From SIG575 sp045632485 (GTDB lineage: Bacteria; Bacillota; Clostridia; Oscillospirales; Acutalibacteraceae): 17,515 nucleotides of DNA. Below, piece after piece: positions 1-8,762 of the stretch. Numbering within the stretch: position 1 is the stretch's first letter; each line of letters opens with the position of its first letter. The stretch lies in contig JAZQWT010000127.1 in the NCBI GenBank assembly GCA_045632485.1, positions 1 to 17,515 of the forward strand, given 5' to 3'. A program made the position numbers and the translations under genes. The notes under the pieces are model-generated. The model did no database searches. It saw only the letters and a program-made list of their open reading frames with translations, and was not told the DNA's origin.

Positions 1-1
1 T

Positions 2-1021
2 GTAATAAACCTGCCTGTAAGAGTGAATCTCTCGGGCACATGGACCGATGCACTGCCTTACTGCACAGATAACGGCGGTGAGGTTGTAAATATTGCCGTG
101 AATGTTGATGGTGAAAAACCTATATGGGTTTTACTTGAAAAAATTGATGAAAAACGTATTGAATTCTGTAGCGAAAATGCAACAGAAAATTTCACGTTTG
201 ACAGCACAACAGATGACTTGTCGGATTTTAATCTGCACAGAGCAGTACTCAGCACGGTGGGTATTGGTAAAGATACCGTTCTTGAAAATGGTTTCCGACT
301 GACCACAAAAGTTTCTTCCATTGATAAAGGCTCAGGCCTCGGCACAAGCAGTATATTACTCGCCGGTTGCTTCAAGGCTTTCAGCGAAATGCTCTGTCTG
401 GGATATGATGAAGAAGAAATACTTCGCAACGTTTTTATAGCAGAGCAGATTATGAAAACAGGTGGTGGCTGGCAGGACCAGGCAGGAGGAATTTTCCCGG
501 GAGTAAAAGTTACTTCTTCTTTACCGGGAATCCGGCAGAAACTTGCCGTTAAAGAAATAAAAGTGTCAGAAATTTTCAGAAAGTTTTTTTCTGAAAAAGT
601 TATTCTCGTTTCTACGGGACAGAGGCATTTCGGCAGATTTATTGTTGGCGATGTTGTGAACCGATATCTTGAGAAAAATAAAGAAACTTTATATGGTTTC
701 AGAAAAATAAAAGAACTGAACAGTGATATTATTAACAGTATTGAAAAAGATGATTTTGAAAAATTCAAAAGTTGTCTTAATGAACATTTCAGTTTGTTAA
801 AAAAAATATCACCTGAAGTTACAAACGAAAAAATTGATGAACTTACAAAGAAACTTCTTGACTGTTGTGCAGATGCAGTTTCAATCTGCGGAGCAGGTGG
901 AGGCGGTTATCTTCTTGTAGTTTTAAAAGATGATACAACTGCAGAAAAAGTTCAGAGTTTTATAGAAAATGAATTTAATGCAATCAGCGTAAATGTTAAA
1001 AGATTGAATATTTCATACTGA
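2..1021 (+). CDS. GHMP sugar kinase, fucokinase-like, 5' end outside window
   Basis: Partial gene: the frame is open to the left edge, and the residues before the GTG at 23 (V-I-N-L-P-V-R) belong to the family motif, so that GTG is internal. The 339 visible codons carry the substrate-binding RVNLSGTWTD motif near the edge, the glycine-rich ATP loop GSGLGTSS (329-352), GGGWQDQ (461-481) and the C-terminal GAGGGGY motif (890-910). GHMP kinases phosphorylate sugars or isoprenoid intermediates with ATP. The GGGWQDQ-A-GG block resembles the kinase half of bifunctional fucokinase/GDP-fucose pyrophosphorylases (Fkp) more than heptose kinase HddA, where the equivalent is usually GKQDQY. An oddity is SGT where the family usually has a GG pair before WTD. 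A nucleotidyltransferase half could lie upstream. The next gene begins 19 bases after the stop, so this kinase is probably co-transcribed with the four radical SAM genes and may supply their activated sugar (inference). Confidence 0.85.
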   Translation, partial: VINLPVRVNLSGTWTDALPYCTDNGGEVVNIAVNVDGEKPIWVLLEKIDEKRIEFCSENATENFTFDSTTDDLSDFNLHRAVLSTVGIGKDTVLENGFRLTTKVSSIDKGSGLGTSSILLAGCFKAFSEMLCLGYDEEEILRNVFIAEQIMKTGGGWQDQAGGIFPGVKVTSSLPGIRQKLAVKEIKVSEIFRKFFSEKVILVSTGQRHFGRFIVGDVVNRYLEKNKETLYGFRKIKELNSDIINSIEKDDFEKFKSCLNEHFSLLKKISPEVTNEKIDELTKKLLDCCADAVSICGAGGGGYLLVVLKDDTTAEKVQSFIENEFNAISVNVKRLNISY

Positions 1022-1040
1022 TGATAGGAAGTTTTCGCCA

Positions 1041-2957
1041 ATGAAGAAGAATGTTTATCTTGTTCAGGCAAGTTGCCTTTACGGTAACACATACTACCTG
1101 CCTTATGCGGTTGGTATGCTTGTGGCTTTTGCAATGAACGATGAGAAAGTGAAAAGTAAATATGATTTCAAGAGAATTATATACAGCCTTGAAGATATTG
1201 ACGAGAGCATAAAAAGTCTTGAAAACCCTGCCCTTGTCGGCTTTTCGAATTCTATATGGAATTACAGCTATAATCTTGAATATGCACGAAAACTTAAAGA
1301 GGCATATCCTGATTGTATTATAGAATTCGGCGGACATCATGTGCCTCCCACAACAGAGTTTCTTGAAAAATATGATTTTATCGATATCCTTGTCCACAGA
1401 AAAGGTGAGGAAGCATTCAGGGATGTACTTGTATGTTTTGATGAAAACGGTGATTTTTCAGAAATTCCCAACATTTCTTACAGAGATAAAAACGGAACTC
1501 CTGTACAGACTGAAGAAAAGAAAATTACAATTTCCGATTATCCTTCACCATATCTTACAGGTGTATTCGATGAAATTTTAAAGAATAAAGATTATCGTTT
1601 TTCCTGTGTTCTTGAAACAAACAGAGGGTGCCCTTATAACTGCGTTTATTGCGACTGGGGTGAATTGAATTCTAAAGTCCGTTTGTTCCCTCTTGAAAAA
1701 GTGCTTAAAGAACTTGAGTGGATGTCAGAGCACGAAATGGAATTTGTTTATTGCGTTGATGCAAACTTCGGAATGTTTGAACGCGATGAAATTATTGCAA
1801 ATAAATTAGTTGAACTCAAAGAAACGAAAGGCTATCCAAACCGTCTTCAGGTGTCATATGCCAAGAACGAAATTGACCGTGTTTTCAGAATCAATAAACT
1901 TCTTGCAGAGCACGGAATCGGCAAGGGCGCAACTCTTGCAATGCAGAGTCTTGAAGAAAAAGTTCTTGAAAATGTCGGCAGAGTGAATATTTCAAAGGAG
2001 CAATATGCAAACCAGATTGCACGCTACAGAAGTTCAGGCATTTCAACTTATACAGAACTTATTTTAGGACTTCCCGGAGAAACACTTGATACTTTTTGCC
2101 ACGGATTGTGCGAAATTCTTGAACTCGGTCAGCACAGTTCTGTCAGTGCGTATTACTGTGAGCTGCTTCCGAATTCAACTCTTGCAAGTCCTGAGTATAT
2201 GGATAAATATAAAATTAAAATTGTCACGACTTCTCTGAATCAGTACCATTGCGAAAGTATGGATGATGTGCTTTCCGGTGCTTCAAGTATAGTTGTGGGG
2301 ACAGACACAATGAGTGTTGATGACTGGATTAAAGCAAACGAATTTTCAACCTGTGTTCAGTCTTTCCATCATTTCGGAATTATGCAGTGTATTGCAATGT
2401 ATATCAGAAAAGAACTTGATGTTTCTTACTATGATTTTTATAAAGCGCTTCATAAATTTATTGAAGAGGAAAGTACATACTGTAAACCGCTTTTTGAAAT
2501 GGTATCTGAAGTGCTTCATAATTTTGTTGAAGGTAAAGGCGGACTTGTTTATCAGAATGATATATTCGGAAAAATTACTTATCCCCTTGAAGAAGCGGTA
2601 TTTCTTCATTGCCTTCACGATTCTGCAGAGTTTTATGATGAAATGAAAACTTTTATCAGAAGATATATTAAAGACGAGGATTTCCTTGGAGAACTTTTCC
2701 GATATCAGATGTCTGTTGTTTTAAGACCGATGCACAATAATTACGCTGTGGGATTCGGTTATAATTTCAGAGATTATTTTGATGCAATTCTCCGCAACAG
2801 TTACATTCCTTTGCATAAAGAAAATGTTATATATAATTTCTCAACTCCGTTCGATACAAAGGATTGGATTGAATACGCAAAAGAAATAATCTGGTTCGGC
2901 AGAAGAAACGGCAGAATGATGTTCTCAAGTATGCCGAATAAAATAGAAGAAATATAA
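1041..2957 (+). CDS. Cobalamin-binding radical SAM protein, array copy 1
   Basis: A 638-residue cytoplasmic protein and the first of four tandem paralogs. Residues 1-140 look like a B12-binding Rossmann domain (VGFSNSIWNYSYN, then EFGGHHVP), although the classical DxHxxG cobalamin ligand motif is absent, as in many B12-radical SAM enzymes. The radical SAM core holds the cluster cysteines C197, C201 and C204 (CPYNCVYC, bases 1629-1652), followed by DWG, a CVDANFG-MFERDE strand near residue 238, and ILGLPGET at 341-348. The roughly 230 C-terminal residues are shared only with the other copies as far as I can see, and end in YAKEIIWFGRR (612-622). The family reductively cleaves SAM to a 5'-deoxyadenosyl radical; with cobalamin it often methylates or rearranges unactivated carbon. 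The ATG has an AGGAAG site at 1026-1031. The substrate is unknown; context suggests a sugar or sugar nucleotide. Confidence 0.88.
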   Translation: MKKNVYLVQASCLYGNTYYLPYAVGMLVAFAMNDEKVKSKYDFKRIIYSLEDIDESIKSLENPALVGFSNSIWNYSYNLEYARKLKEAYPDCIIEFGGHHVPPTTEFLEKYDFIDILVHRKGEEAFRDVLVCFDENGDFSEIPNISYRDKNGTPVQTEEKKITISDYPSPYLTGVFDEILKNKDYRFSCVLETNRGCPYNCVYCDWGELNSKVRLFPLEKVLKELEWMSEHEMEFVYCVDANFGMFERDEIIANKLVELKETKGYPNRLQVSYAKNEIDRVFRINKLLAEHGIGKGATLAMQSLEEKVLENVGRVNISKEQYANQIARYRSSGISTYTELILGLPGETLDTFCHGLCEILELGQHSSVSAYYCELLPNSTLASPEYMDKYKIKIVTTSLNQYHCESMDDVLSGASSIVVGTDTMSVDDWIKANEFSTCVQSFHHFGIMQCIAMYIRKELDVSYYDFYKALHKFIEEESTYCKPLFEMVSEVLHNFVEGKGGLVYQNDIFGKITYPLEEAVFLHCLHDSAEFYDEMKTFIRRYIKDEDFLGELFRYQMSVVLRPMHNNYAVGFGYNFRDYFDAILRNSYIPLHKENVIYNFSTPFDTKDWIEYAKEIIWFGRRNGRMMFSSMPNKIEEI

Positions 2958-2964
2958 ACGAAAA

Positions 2965-2980
2965 GAGGTGATTCACTCTG
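2965..2980 (+). promoter_or_regulatory. RBS and CTG initiation codon of array copy 2
   Basis: GAGGTG at 2965-2970 is the only Shine-Dalgarno-like element between copies 1 and 2. It sits seven bases before CTG 2978, which is ideal, but 22 bases before ATG 2993, which is too far. The CTG call therefore rests on spacing and on N-terminal alignment with the three paralogs. A sequencing or real mutation of ATG to CTG is the alternative. Confidence 0.7.
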
Positions 2981-4879
2981 AAAAATTTATATATGGTACA
3001 GCCTAATTCACAGTACGGAAATTCAATTTATTTTCCTTACGCTGCAGGTACACTTGTTGCATATGCATTCAAGGATGAAAAAATAAAGAGTGAATTCACT
3101 TTTAAATCTTTTATATATAAAAAGGCTGATATAAATGCAGTTGTAGAAAGTCTCGAAAGTCCTTGTGTTGTAGGATTTTCCTGTTATGTGTGGAACTATG
3201 AATACAACAAGGTTTTAGCAAAAAAAATCAAAGAAAAATATCCCTATTGTAAAATCATTTTCGGTGGTCATCAGATTTACAGAGAAAGTGATGTTTTAAA
3301 AAGCGATTTTATTGACTTTGCAGTTTTTGGTGAAGGGGAAGAAATTTTCAGAAAACTTCTTCTTTTTATTGCAGGAAAAGAACTGATATCAAATATTCCC
3401 AACATTATGTATAAAAGCGGGAATGAGATGGTTTTCACAGAAAAAAAACGTGCAGATATACCCGAGAGAATTTCGCCTTATCTTGAAGGATATTTTGATG
3501 AACTTGTGGAAACGGAAGAACTTGAATTTTCTGCAATTCTTGAAACAAACAGAGGTTGTCCGAATAAATGCGCTTTCTGCGATTGGGGCAATGAAAAAGC
3601 AAAAGTAAGGCTTTACGATATTGAAACAGTCAAAGCGGAAATTGACTGGATGAGTGAAAAAGAAATTGAATACTGTTATTGTGCAGATGCTAATTTCGGT
3701 CTTTTCGAAAGAGATGAGGAAATTGTCGGATATATGATTGAGAAAAACCGCGAAAACGGATATCCGCAGAAATTTCAGGCGACTTATTCGAAAAATAATC
3801 CTGCAACAGTTTTCAGGATCAACAAACTTCTTAATGACGTAGGAATGTGCAAGGGTGCTACACTTTCTTTTCAGTCTTTGCATCAGCATGTTCTTGATAA
3901 TATTTACAGAAAAAATATGCCCATCGAAAGCTTCCATGAGCTGATGAGCATGTACAATAAAAACGGCATCGGTTCTTATTCGGAAATTATTCTCGGTCTC
4001 CCAGGTGAAACATATGAAAGTTTCCGTGACGGAATGGAACAGCTTCTTGAATGCGGTCAGCATATGTCAATAAATTTCTTCAACTGTGAACTTCTGATGA
4101 ATTCAATTATGAACGATTCTGAATATATGAAGAAATACGAAATTGAATATGCCGTAACAGAACAGCATCAGTATCATGTTGTGCCTGATAAAAGAGATAT
4201 TACGGAATTTTCCCGTATAGTTGTTTCCACTTCTACAATGTCAAAGGAAGATTGGATAAAGAGTAATATATTTGCAGTGTTTGTAAGGGCTTTTCATAAT
4301 TTAGGTTTGTTCCAATGTATTGCCATTTATCTTTATTATGAACAGCAGATAAAGTATTCGGATTTTTATGAAAAACTTATTGATTTTGCAACAGAAAATC
4401 CCGATACAATTTGCGGAAGAATTTATTTATGGCTTGAAGAAAAGTACAGAGAGGTTTTGTCTGATTCGGGCTCTCTTACCTGTACCGTTGACGGTTACGG
4501 CGAGCTTACATGGCCTCTTGATGAAGGTGCGTTTCTGAAGGCTATGAAAAACAGAGACGAGTTTTACAACGAAATGAATTCATTCCTTCAGGAGTATTTT
4601 GATAACAAAAATCTTTTCACAGACCTTTTAGTTTATCAGAAAAATATCGTTAAAAATCCTTTTTCAAAAGGTGCAATTCTTGAGCTGAATTATGATTTTT
4701 ATTCTTATTTTTCAGATATATATCAGAACAAATACAAACCTCTTGAGGAAAGAAAACTGAAGATTAAAATTGATTCAGCTTCAACGCCTGACGACCTGCC
4801 TGAATACGCAAAAAAGATTGTGTGGTACGGAAGAAAAGGCGGACAGAATATTATAAAAAAAATAGAGTATATTGATTAA
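2978..4879 (+). CDS. Cobalamin-binding radical SAM protein, array copy 2, CTG start
   Basis: A 633-residue paralog of copy 1. I place the start at CTG 2978, not the first ATG (2993): the upstream codons add (M)KNLY, matching MKKNVY, MKKNIY and MKNVY at the N-termini of the other three copies, and a good ribosome site GAGGTG (2965-2970) lies seven bases before the CTG. An in-frame TGA at 2969-2971 excludes a start further up. Cluster cysteines are C194, C198 and C201 (CPNKCAFC, bases 3557-3580) followed by DWG. The B12-like fold (IIFGGHQI), CADANFGLFERDE and ILGLPGET blocks are present, and the C-terminus has YAKKIVWYGRK. It begins 20 bases after copy 1 and ends 24 bases before copy 3. It probably acts in the same pathway on a related substrate or a successive step. 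The reaction is unknown. Confidence 0.88.
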   Translation: MKNLYMVQPNSQYGNSIYFPYAAGTLVAYAFKDEKIKSEFTFKSFIYKKADINAVVESLESPCVVGFSCYVWNYEYNKVLAKKIKEKYPYCKIIFGGHQIYRESDVLKSDFIDFAVFGEGEEIFRKLLLFIAGKELISNIPNIMYKSGNEMVFTEKKRADIPERISPYLEGYFDELVETEELEFSAILETNRGCPNKCAFCDWGNEKAKVRLYDIETVKAEIDWMSEKEIEYCYCADANFGLFERDEEIVGYMIEKNRENGYPQKFQATYSKNNPATVFRINKLLNDVGMCKGATLSFQSLHQHVLDNIYRKNMPIESFHELMSMYNKNGIGSYSEIILGLPGETYESFRDGMEQLLECGQHMSINFFNCELLMNSIMNDSEYMKKYEIEYAVTEQHQYHVVPDKRDITEFSRIVVSTSTMSKEDWIKSNIFAVFVRAFHNLGLFQCIAIYLYYEQQIKYSDFYEKLIDFATENPDTICGRIYLWLEEKYREVLSDSGSLTCTVDGYGELTWPLDEGAFLKAMKNRDEFYNEMNSFLQEYFDNKNLFTDLLVYQKNIVKNPFSKGAILELNYDFYSYFSDIYQNKYKPLEERKLKIKIDSASTPDDLPEYAKKIVWYGRKGGQNIIKKIEYID

Positions 4880-4903
4880 AAAATAAAGTGTGGTGTTAAG
4901 TGT

Positions 4904-6808
4904 ATGAAAAAGAATATATATTTTATTCAACCGAATACACTTCTTGGTAATTCCATTTATTATCCTTACGCGGTAGGCGTTTTATCTTCATATGCGTTGC
5001 AGTTTGAAGATATAAACAGTGAATATGAGCTTGCGGGAATTATTTTTAAAGAGGATTCATCCGAAGAAGTAATGAACGCAATAAAGAATCCGTTTATTGT
5101 GGGCTTTTCAAACTATTTCTGGAATTATAATTACAATCTTGAACAGGCGAAAAATATAAAAGAAAAATATCCCGATTGTAAAATCATTTTCGGTGGACAT
5201 CAGGTGTCGAGAGAGTCTGATTTTCTTGAAAAATATCCGTTTATCGATATTCTTATTTTCGGTGAAGGTGAGATTCCTTTTACAAGAATTTTAAGAGCAC
5301 TCGCAGAGGGAAAAACTCTTGACGGAATTCCGAATATTTCTTACAGAAATGAAAATGGCGGTATTTCAAGAGGGGAAGACAAAGCAGAGGGTGTGGAAGA
5401 TTATCCGTCACCTTATCTTACAGGAGTTTTTGACAAGCTTCTCAATGTGCCTGAAAATCTTGAATTCAATGCTCAGCTTGAAACAAACAGAGGCTGTCCT
5501 TATCACTGCTCTTTCTGCGACTGGTGCGATTACGATTTACCTATGCGATTGTTTCCCATGGAAAGAGTAAAGAAAGATTTAGAGTGGATTTCCGCACATA
5601 AAATTTCTTACTGTATGTGCGTGGATTCAAACTTTGGCTTGTTTCCCCGCGATGAAGAAATTGCTTCCTTTGCAGTAGAACTTAAAAAGAAAAACAGTTT
5701 CCCTGATAAATTCGGTGCTTGTTTTGCAAAAGATAAAACAGACAGAATTTTCACAATAAATAAAATGTTCAATGATGTGGGAATGAGCAAAGGCGTGTCT
5801 CTTGCCTTCCAGAGTATGTCAGAAGAAGTGCTCAGAAATATTTCACGTAAAAATATGAACAAGGAAAAACTTTCTGACCAGCTTGAGCTTTATCACAAAG
5901 CGGGAATTCCCACCTATACAGAACTTATTTTAGGTTTGCCGGGTGAAACTCTTCAGAGTTTTTCAGAGGGAATATGTGAACTTCTTGAAAGAGGTCAGCA
6001 TGACTCAATAAATGTTTTCAGATGTGAGGTTTATCCTAATTCCACTCTTTCAAACAAGGATTATATGAAAAAGTTCGGCATAAAAACTGCAATCAATAAA
6101 CTGAACATTAACCATTGTGCAATTGACAGTGCAGTTTTTTCAGGCGGACTTGAATATATTATTGAAACTTCAACAATGAGTGAAGAAGATCTTGTAAAGG
6201 CAACGATTTTTTCTGCATGTATACAGAGTGTTCATTGCCATGGACTTCTTCAATGCTTTGCAATTTATCTTCATAATGCAAAGGGCGTTTCATATTATAA
6301 TTTCTATGATGCCTTTATAAATTATTTTGCAGAGCGCGAGGGCGTTATTGGTGACACAATAAGACGAATAAGTAAGTGTATTGAATCAACTGCCCACAGC
6401 GAAGTTGATTTGTCATACATCAACCGTGAATTCGGTGATATTACATGGCCTTATGAAGAAGCAATGCTTCTTGATTACATTTATAAACTTGATGATTTTT
6501 ACAGAGAAGCAGAAGAGTTCTTAAAAGGCTTTGAAATTGAAGAAAAAGTAATGAGCGAACTTATGTCTTATCAGAAGAATACTATTGTAGTTCCCTCTTC
6601 AAATGATGTGACTGAAAAATACAGTTACGATTGGAAGAATTATTTTTATAATATTCTTGCAAACAAAGATGTATGTCTTCAGAAAGAAGAAACAAATCTT
6701 CATTTCTTTGCAGAGGATGTTCCTGCAGATTGGGAAAATTATGCAAAGAAAATAATCTGGTACGGAAGAAGAAATAAAAAGACTATCAGAGCAGTTGAAA
6801 AAGCTTAA
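4904..6808 (+). CDS. Cobalamin-binding radical SAM protein, array copy 3
   Basis: A 634-residue paralog. The N-terminal B12-binding-like domain has VGFSNYFWNYNYN and IIFGGHQVS. The radical SAM cysteines are C198, C202 and C205 (CPYHCSFC, from base 5495), followed by DWCD: an extra cysteine stands where copies 1 and 2 have glycine. CVDSNFGLFPRDEE and ILGLPGET follow the same order as in the neighbours, and the C-terminus has YAKKIIWYGRR. The first residues, MKKNIYFIQPN, align with the other copies and support ATG 4904, although the ribosome site is weak (AGTGTGGTG, 4888-4894 and vicinity), so translation may depend on coupling with copy 2. No signal peptide or membrane segment is seen. The specific reaction cannot be read from the sequence. 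The extra cysteine could tune the cluster site or the substrate pocket. Confidence 0.87.
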   Translation: MKKNIYFIQPNTLLGNSIYYPYAVGVLSSYALQFEDINSEYELAGIIFKEDSSEEVMNAIKNPFIVGFSNYFWNYNYNLEQAKNIKEKYPDCKIIFGGHQVSRESDFLEKYPFIDILIFGEGEIPFTRILRALAEGKTLDGIPNISYRNENGGISRGEDKAEGVEDYPSPYLTGVFDKLLNVPENLEFNAQLETNRGCPYHCSFCDWCDYDLPMRLFPMERVKKDLEWISAHKISYCMCVDSNFGLFPRDEEIASFAVELKKKNSFPDKFGACFAKDKTDRIFTINKMFNDVGMSKGVSLAFQSMSEEVLRNISRKNMNKEKLSDQLELYHKAGIPTYTELILGLPGETLQSFSEGICELLERGQHDSINVFRCEVYPNSTLSNKDYMKKFGIKTAINKLNINHCAIDSAVFSGGLEYIIETSTMSEEDLVKATIFSACIQSVHCHGLLQCFAIYLHNAKGVSYYNFYDAFINYFAEREGVIGDTIRRISKCIESTAHSEVDLSYINREFGDITWPYEEAMLLDYIYKLDDFYREAEEFLKGFEIEEKVMSELMSYQKNTIVVPSSNDVTEKYSYDWKNYFYNILANKDVCLQKEETNLHFFAEDVPADWENYAKKIIWYGRRNKKTIRAVEKA

Positions 6809-6829
6809 GGGAAGAAAGGAGGAAGAAAA

Positions 6830-8758
6830 ATGAAAAACGTATATTTTGTACAACCTAATAACGCACTTTCGGAATCATCATATCTTCCTTCAGCAGTGTA
6901 TCTCCCGTATGCAGTAGGTGCAATAGCTGCGTATTCTTTTTCTCGCGAAGATATTAAAAATGAATATAACCTTTGCGAATTTATTTTTACAAAGCTGCCC
7001 ATTGATAGTGCTCTTGAAAAAATAGAAAATCCGTATATTATCGGCTTTTCAAACTATATGTGGAGCGTTGAATATAACCTTGCTCTGGCAGAGGCAGTTA
7101 AAAATAAATGGCCCGAATGTATTATTGCTTTCGGCGGAGTACAGGTGCCTGATGATACGGAATATCTGGAAGAATATCCGTTTATTGATTTGCTTATGCA
7201 CAGCGAGGGTGAAGTTACTTTTTATAAGCTTCTTTCTGCACTTTCAGCAGGGGAAGATTTAGAAAACGTTCCGAATATTTCTTACAGAAAAAACGGTGTT
7301 CCCGTTCAGACTGAAAAAGAACTGGGTCCGCCTCTTGAAGATTTTCCTTCTCCGTATACTATGGGATTGTTTGATTATATTGTAAATAACCCTGAATATA
7401 AAAACGTACAGTTTGACACAGTAATTGAAACAAACAGAGGCTGTCCGTACAGATGTGTTTTCTGTTGCTGGCGAGGAAATAAATCAGGCTTCAGACAATT
7501 CCCTATGGAAAAAGTAAAAGCGGAACTTGACTGGCTGGCTGAACATAAAATTTCCTATTGTTTTTGTGCAGACTCCAATTTCGGAATTCTCGAAAGAGAC
7601 GAAGAGATAGCAGAATACATTGCAGGACTCAAAAAGAAATACGGTTATCCTCAGAGATTTGAATCAACTGCAGCAAAGAACAAAGATGATATGACCTACA
7701 GGATTCTTCGAAAACTTGAAGATGCAGACCTGAACCGCGGTGTGTCAATTGCCGTTCAGAGTATGTCACCTGAAGTGCTTGAAATTGTTGGCAGAAAAAA
7801 TATGTCTGTCAATAATTTTGCCGAGCAGGTTGCAAGATACCGTACAAGCGGTATGTATACTTATACCGATTTGATTTTAGGTCTTCCCGGTGAAACTTTA
7901 GACAGTTTCTGTAAAGGTCTTTGTGAAGTTATTGAAGCGGGACAGCATAGTAATGTAAGTGTTTACAGATGTGAATTCCTGCCCAATACAATAATGTATA
8001 CAAAGGAATTTGTAAAAAAATATAAGATAAAAACAGTAAGGTCTCTTTTGTGTCAGATTCACACACGGGTAGATAAAGATATGAAATATGCTTCACGTTC
8101 TGACATAGTTGTAGAAACAAGCACATTAAGCACTGAAGACTGGAAAAAAGCATTCCGCTTTTCAGTTTGTGTTCAGAGTTTCCACAGCCTTGGCCTTTTG
8201 AAATTTTTTGCTATTTATCTGCGAAAAGCAAAAAATATTTCATACTATGATTTTTATATGGGACTTTACGAGTGGATTGAAAAGGAAAGTCACGTTGTAA
8301 AAAGAATTCTTGACAGAGTTTTTGCAAGCGTCGACGTTTTCCTGAAAGGTGAAGGAAATCTCTGCTTTTCAGACAGACGCTTCGGTGATATTTATTGGGA
8401 ATTTTATGAAGGTCTTTTCCTTTCATGCGCTGCAGAATTTGAAGATTTCTATAAAGATGTTATAAAATACCTTGGAAGTTTTTTCGACGATGAAAAACTT
8501 TTTGCAGATTTATTGTTGTATCAGAAATCAATGATTGCTCTGCCGTCACAGGAAGAAAAAATATTCGATGTGGCATACGATTGGTATGAATATTTTGAAA
8601 ATCTTTTCAACCAGTTATATCTGATTCCGGAAGAAAATACGACAACTCTGAAAATTGAAGCATCTTCAACTGATGACTGGGTTGATTATGCACATAAAAG
8701 AGTGTGGTACGGAAAGCGATACGAAAACACGATAAACGAAGCAGAACGTATTAAGTAA
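6830..8758 (+). CDS. Cobalamin-binding radical SAM protein, array copy 4, divergent
   Basis: A 642-residue paralog, the longest and most divergent. The N-terminal strand carries a short insertion (LSESSYLPSAV) before the YLPYAVG block shared by all copies. Its GGVQVP replaces the GGH[HQ] pattern of the others. Cluster cysteines are C205, C209 and C212 (CPYRCVFC, from base 7442), but the next residues are CWRG, not DWG: the conserved aspartate is a cysteine and a basic residue follows. CADSNFGILERDEE and ILGLPGET are kept, and the tail is YAHKRVWYGKR. The ribosome site AAGGAGG (6816-6822) is the strongest in the array, so this product may be made in higher amount. It is the last gene before the hairpin terminator. 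A radical SAM enzyme with cobalamin is well supported; a different substrate or step from copies 1-3 is inferred from the altered cluster surroundings. Confidence 0.87.
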   Translation: MKNVYFVQPNNALSESSYLPSAVYLPYAVGAIAAYSFSREDIKNEYNLCEFIFTKLPIDSALEKIENPYIIGFSNYMWSVEYNLALAEAVKNKWPECIIAFGGVQVPDDTEYLEEYPFIDLLMHSEGEVTFYKLLSALSAGEDLENVPNISYRKNGVPVQTEKELGPPLEDFPSPYTMGLFDYIVNNPEYKNVQFDTVIETNRGCPYRCVFCCWRGNKSGFRQFPMEKVKAELDWLAEHKISYCFCADSNFGILERDEEIAEYIAGLKKKYGYPQRFESTAAKNKDDMTYRILRKLEDADLNRGVSIAVQSMSPEVLEIVGRKNMSVNNFAEQVARYRTSGMYTYTDLILGLPGETLDSFCKGLCEVIEAGQHSNVSVYRCEFLPNTIMYTKEFVKKYKIKTVRSLLCQIHTRVDKDMKYASRSDIVVETSTLSTEDWKKAFRFSVCVQSFHSLGLLKFFAIYLRKAKNISYYDFYMGLYEWIEKESHVVKRILDRVFASVDVFLKGEGNLCFSDRRFGDIYWEFYEGLFLSCAAEFEDFYKDVIKYLGSFFDDEKLFADLLLYQKSMIALPSQEEKIFDVAYDWYEYFENLFNQLYLIPEENTTTLKIEASSTDDWVDYAHKRVWYGKRYENTINEAERIK

Positions 8759-8762
8759 AAAT

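Noticed and set aside
58..768. A 236-codon open frame on the minus strand
   Set aside because: It lies wholly antisense to the GHMP kinase, whose family motifs are clear, and its product has no recognisable domain or ribosome site.
1022..1040. Cobalamin riboswitch before the array
   Set aside because: The gap before copy 1 is only 19 bases and no B12-box-like element is visible there; a riboswitch, if any, would be upstream of the kinase and outside the window.
3389..4063. A 224-codon open frame on the minus strand
   Set aside because: It is antisense to the radical SAM core of array copy 2; a mirror of biased codon use in that gene.
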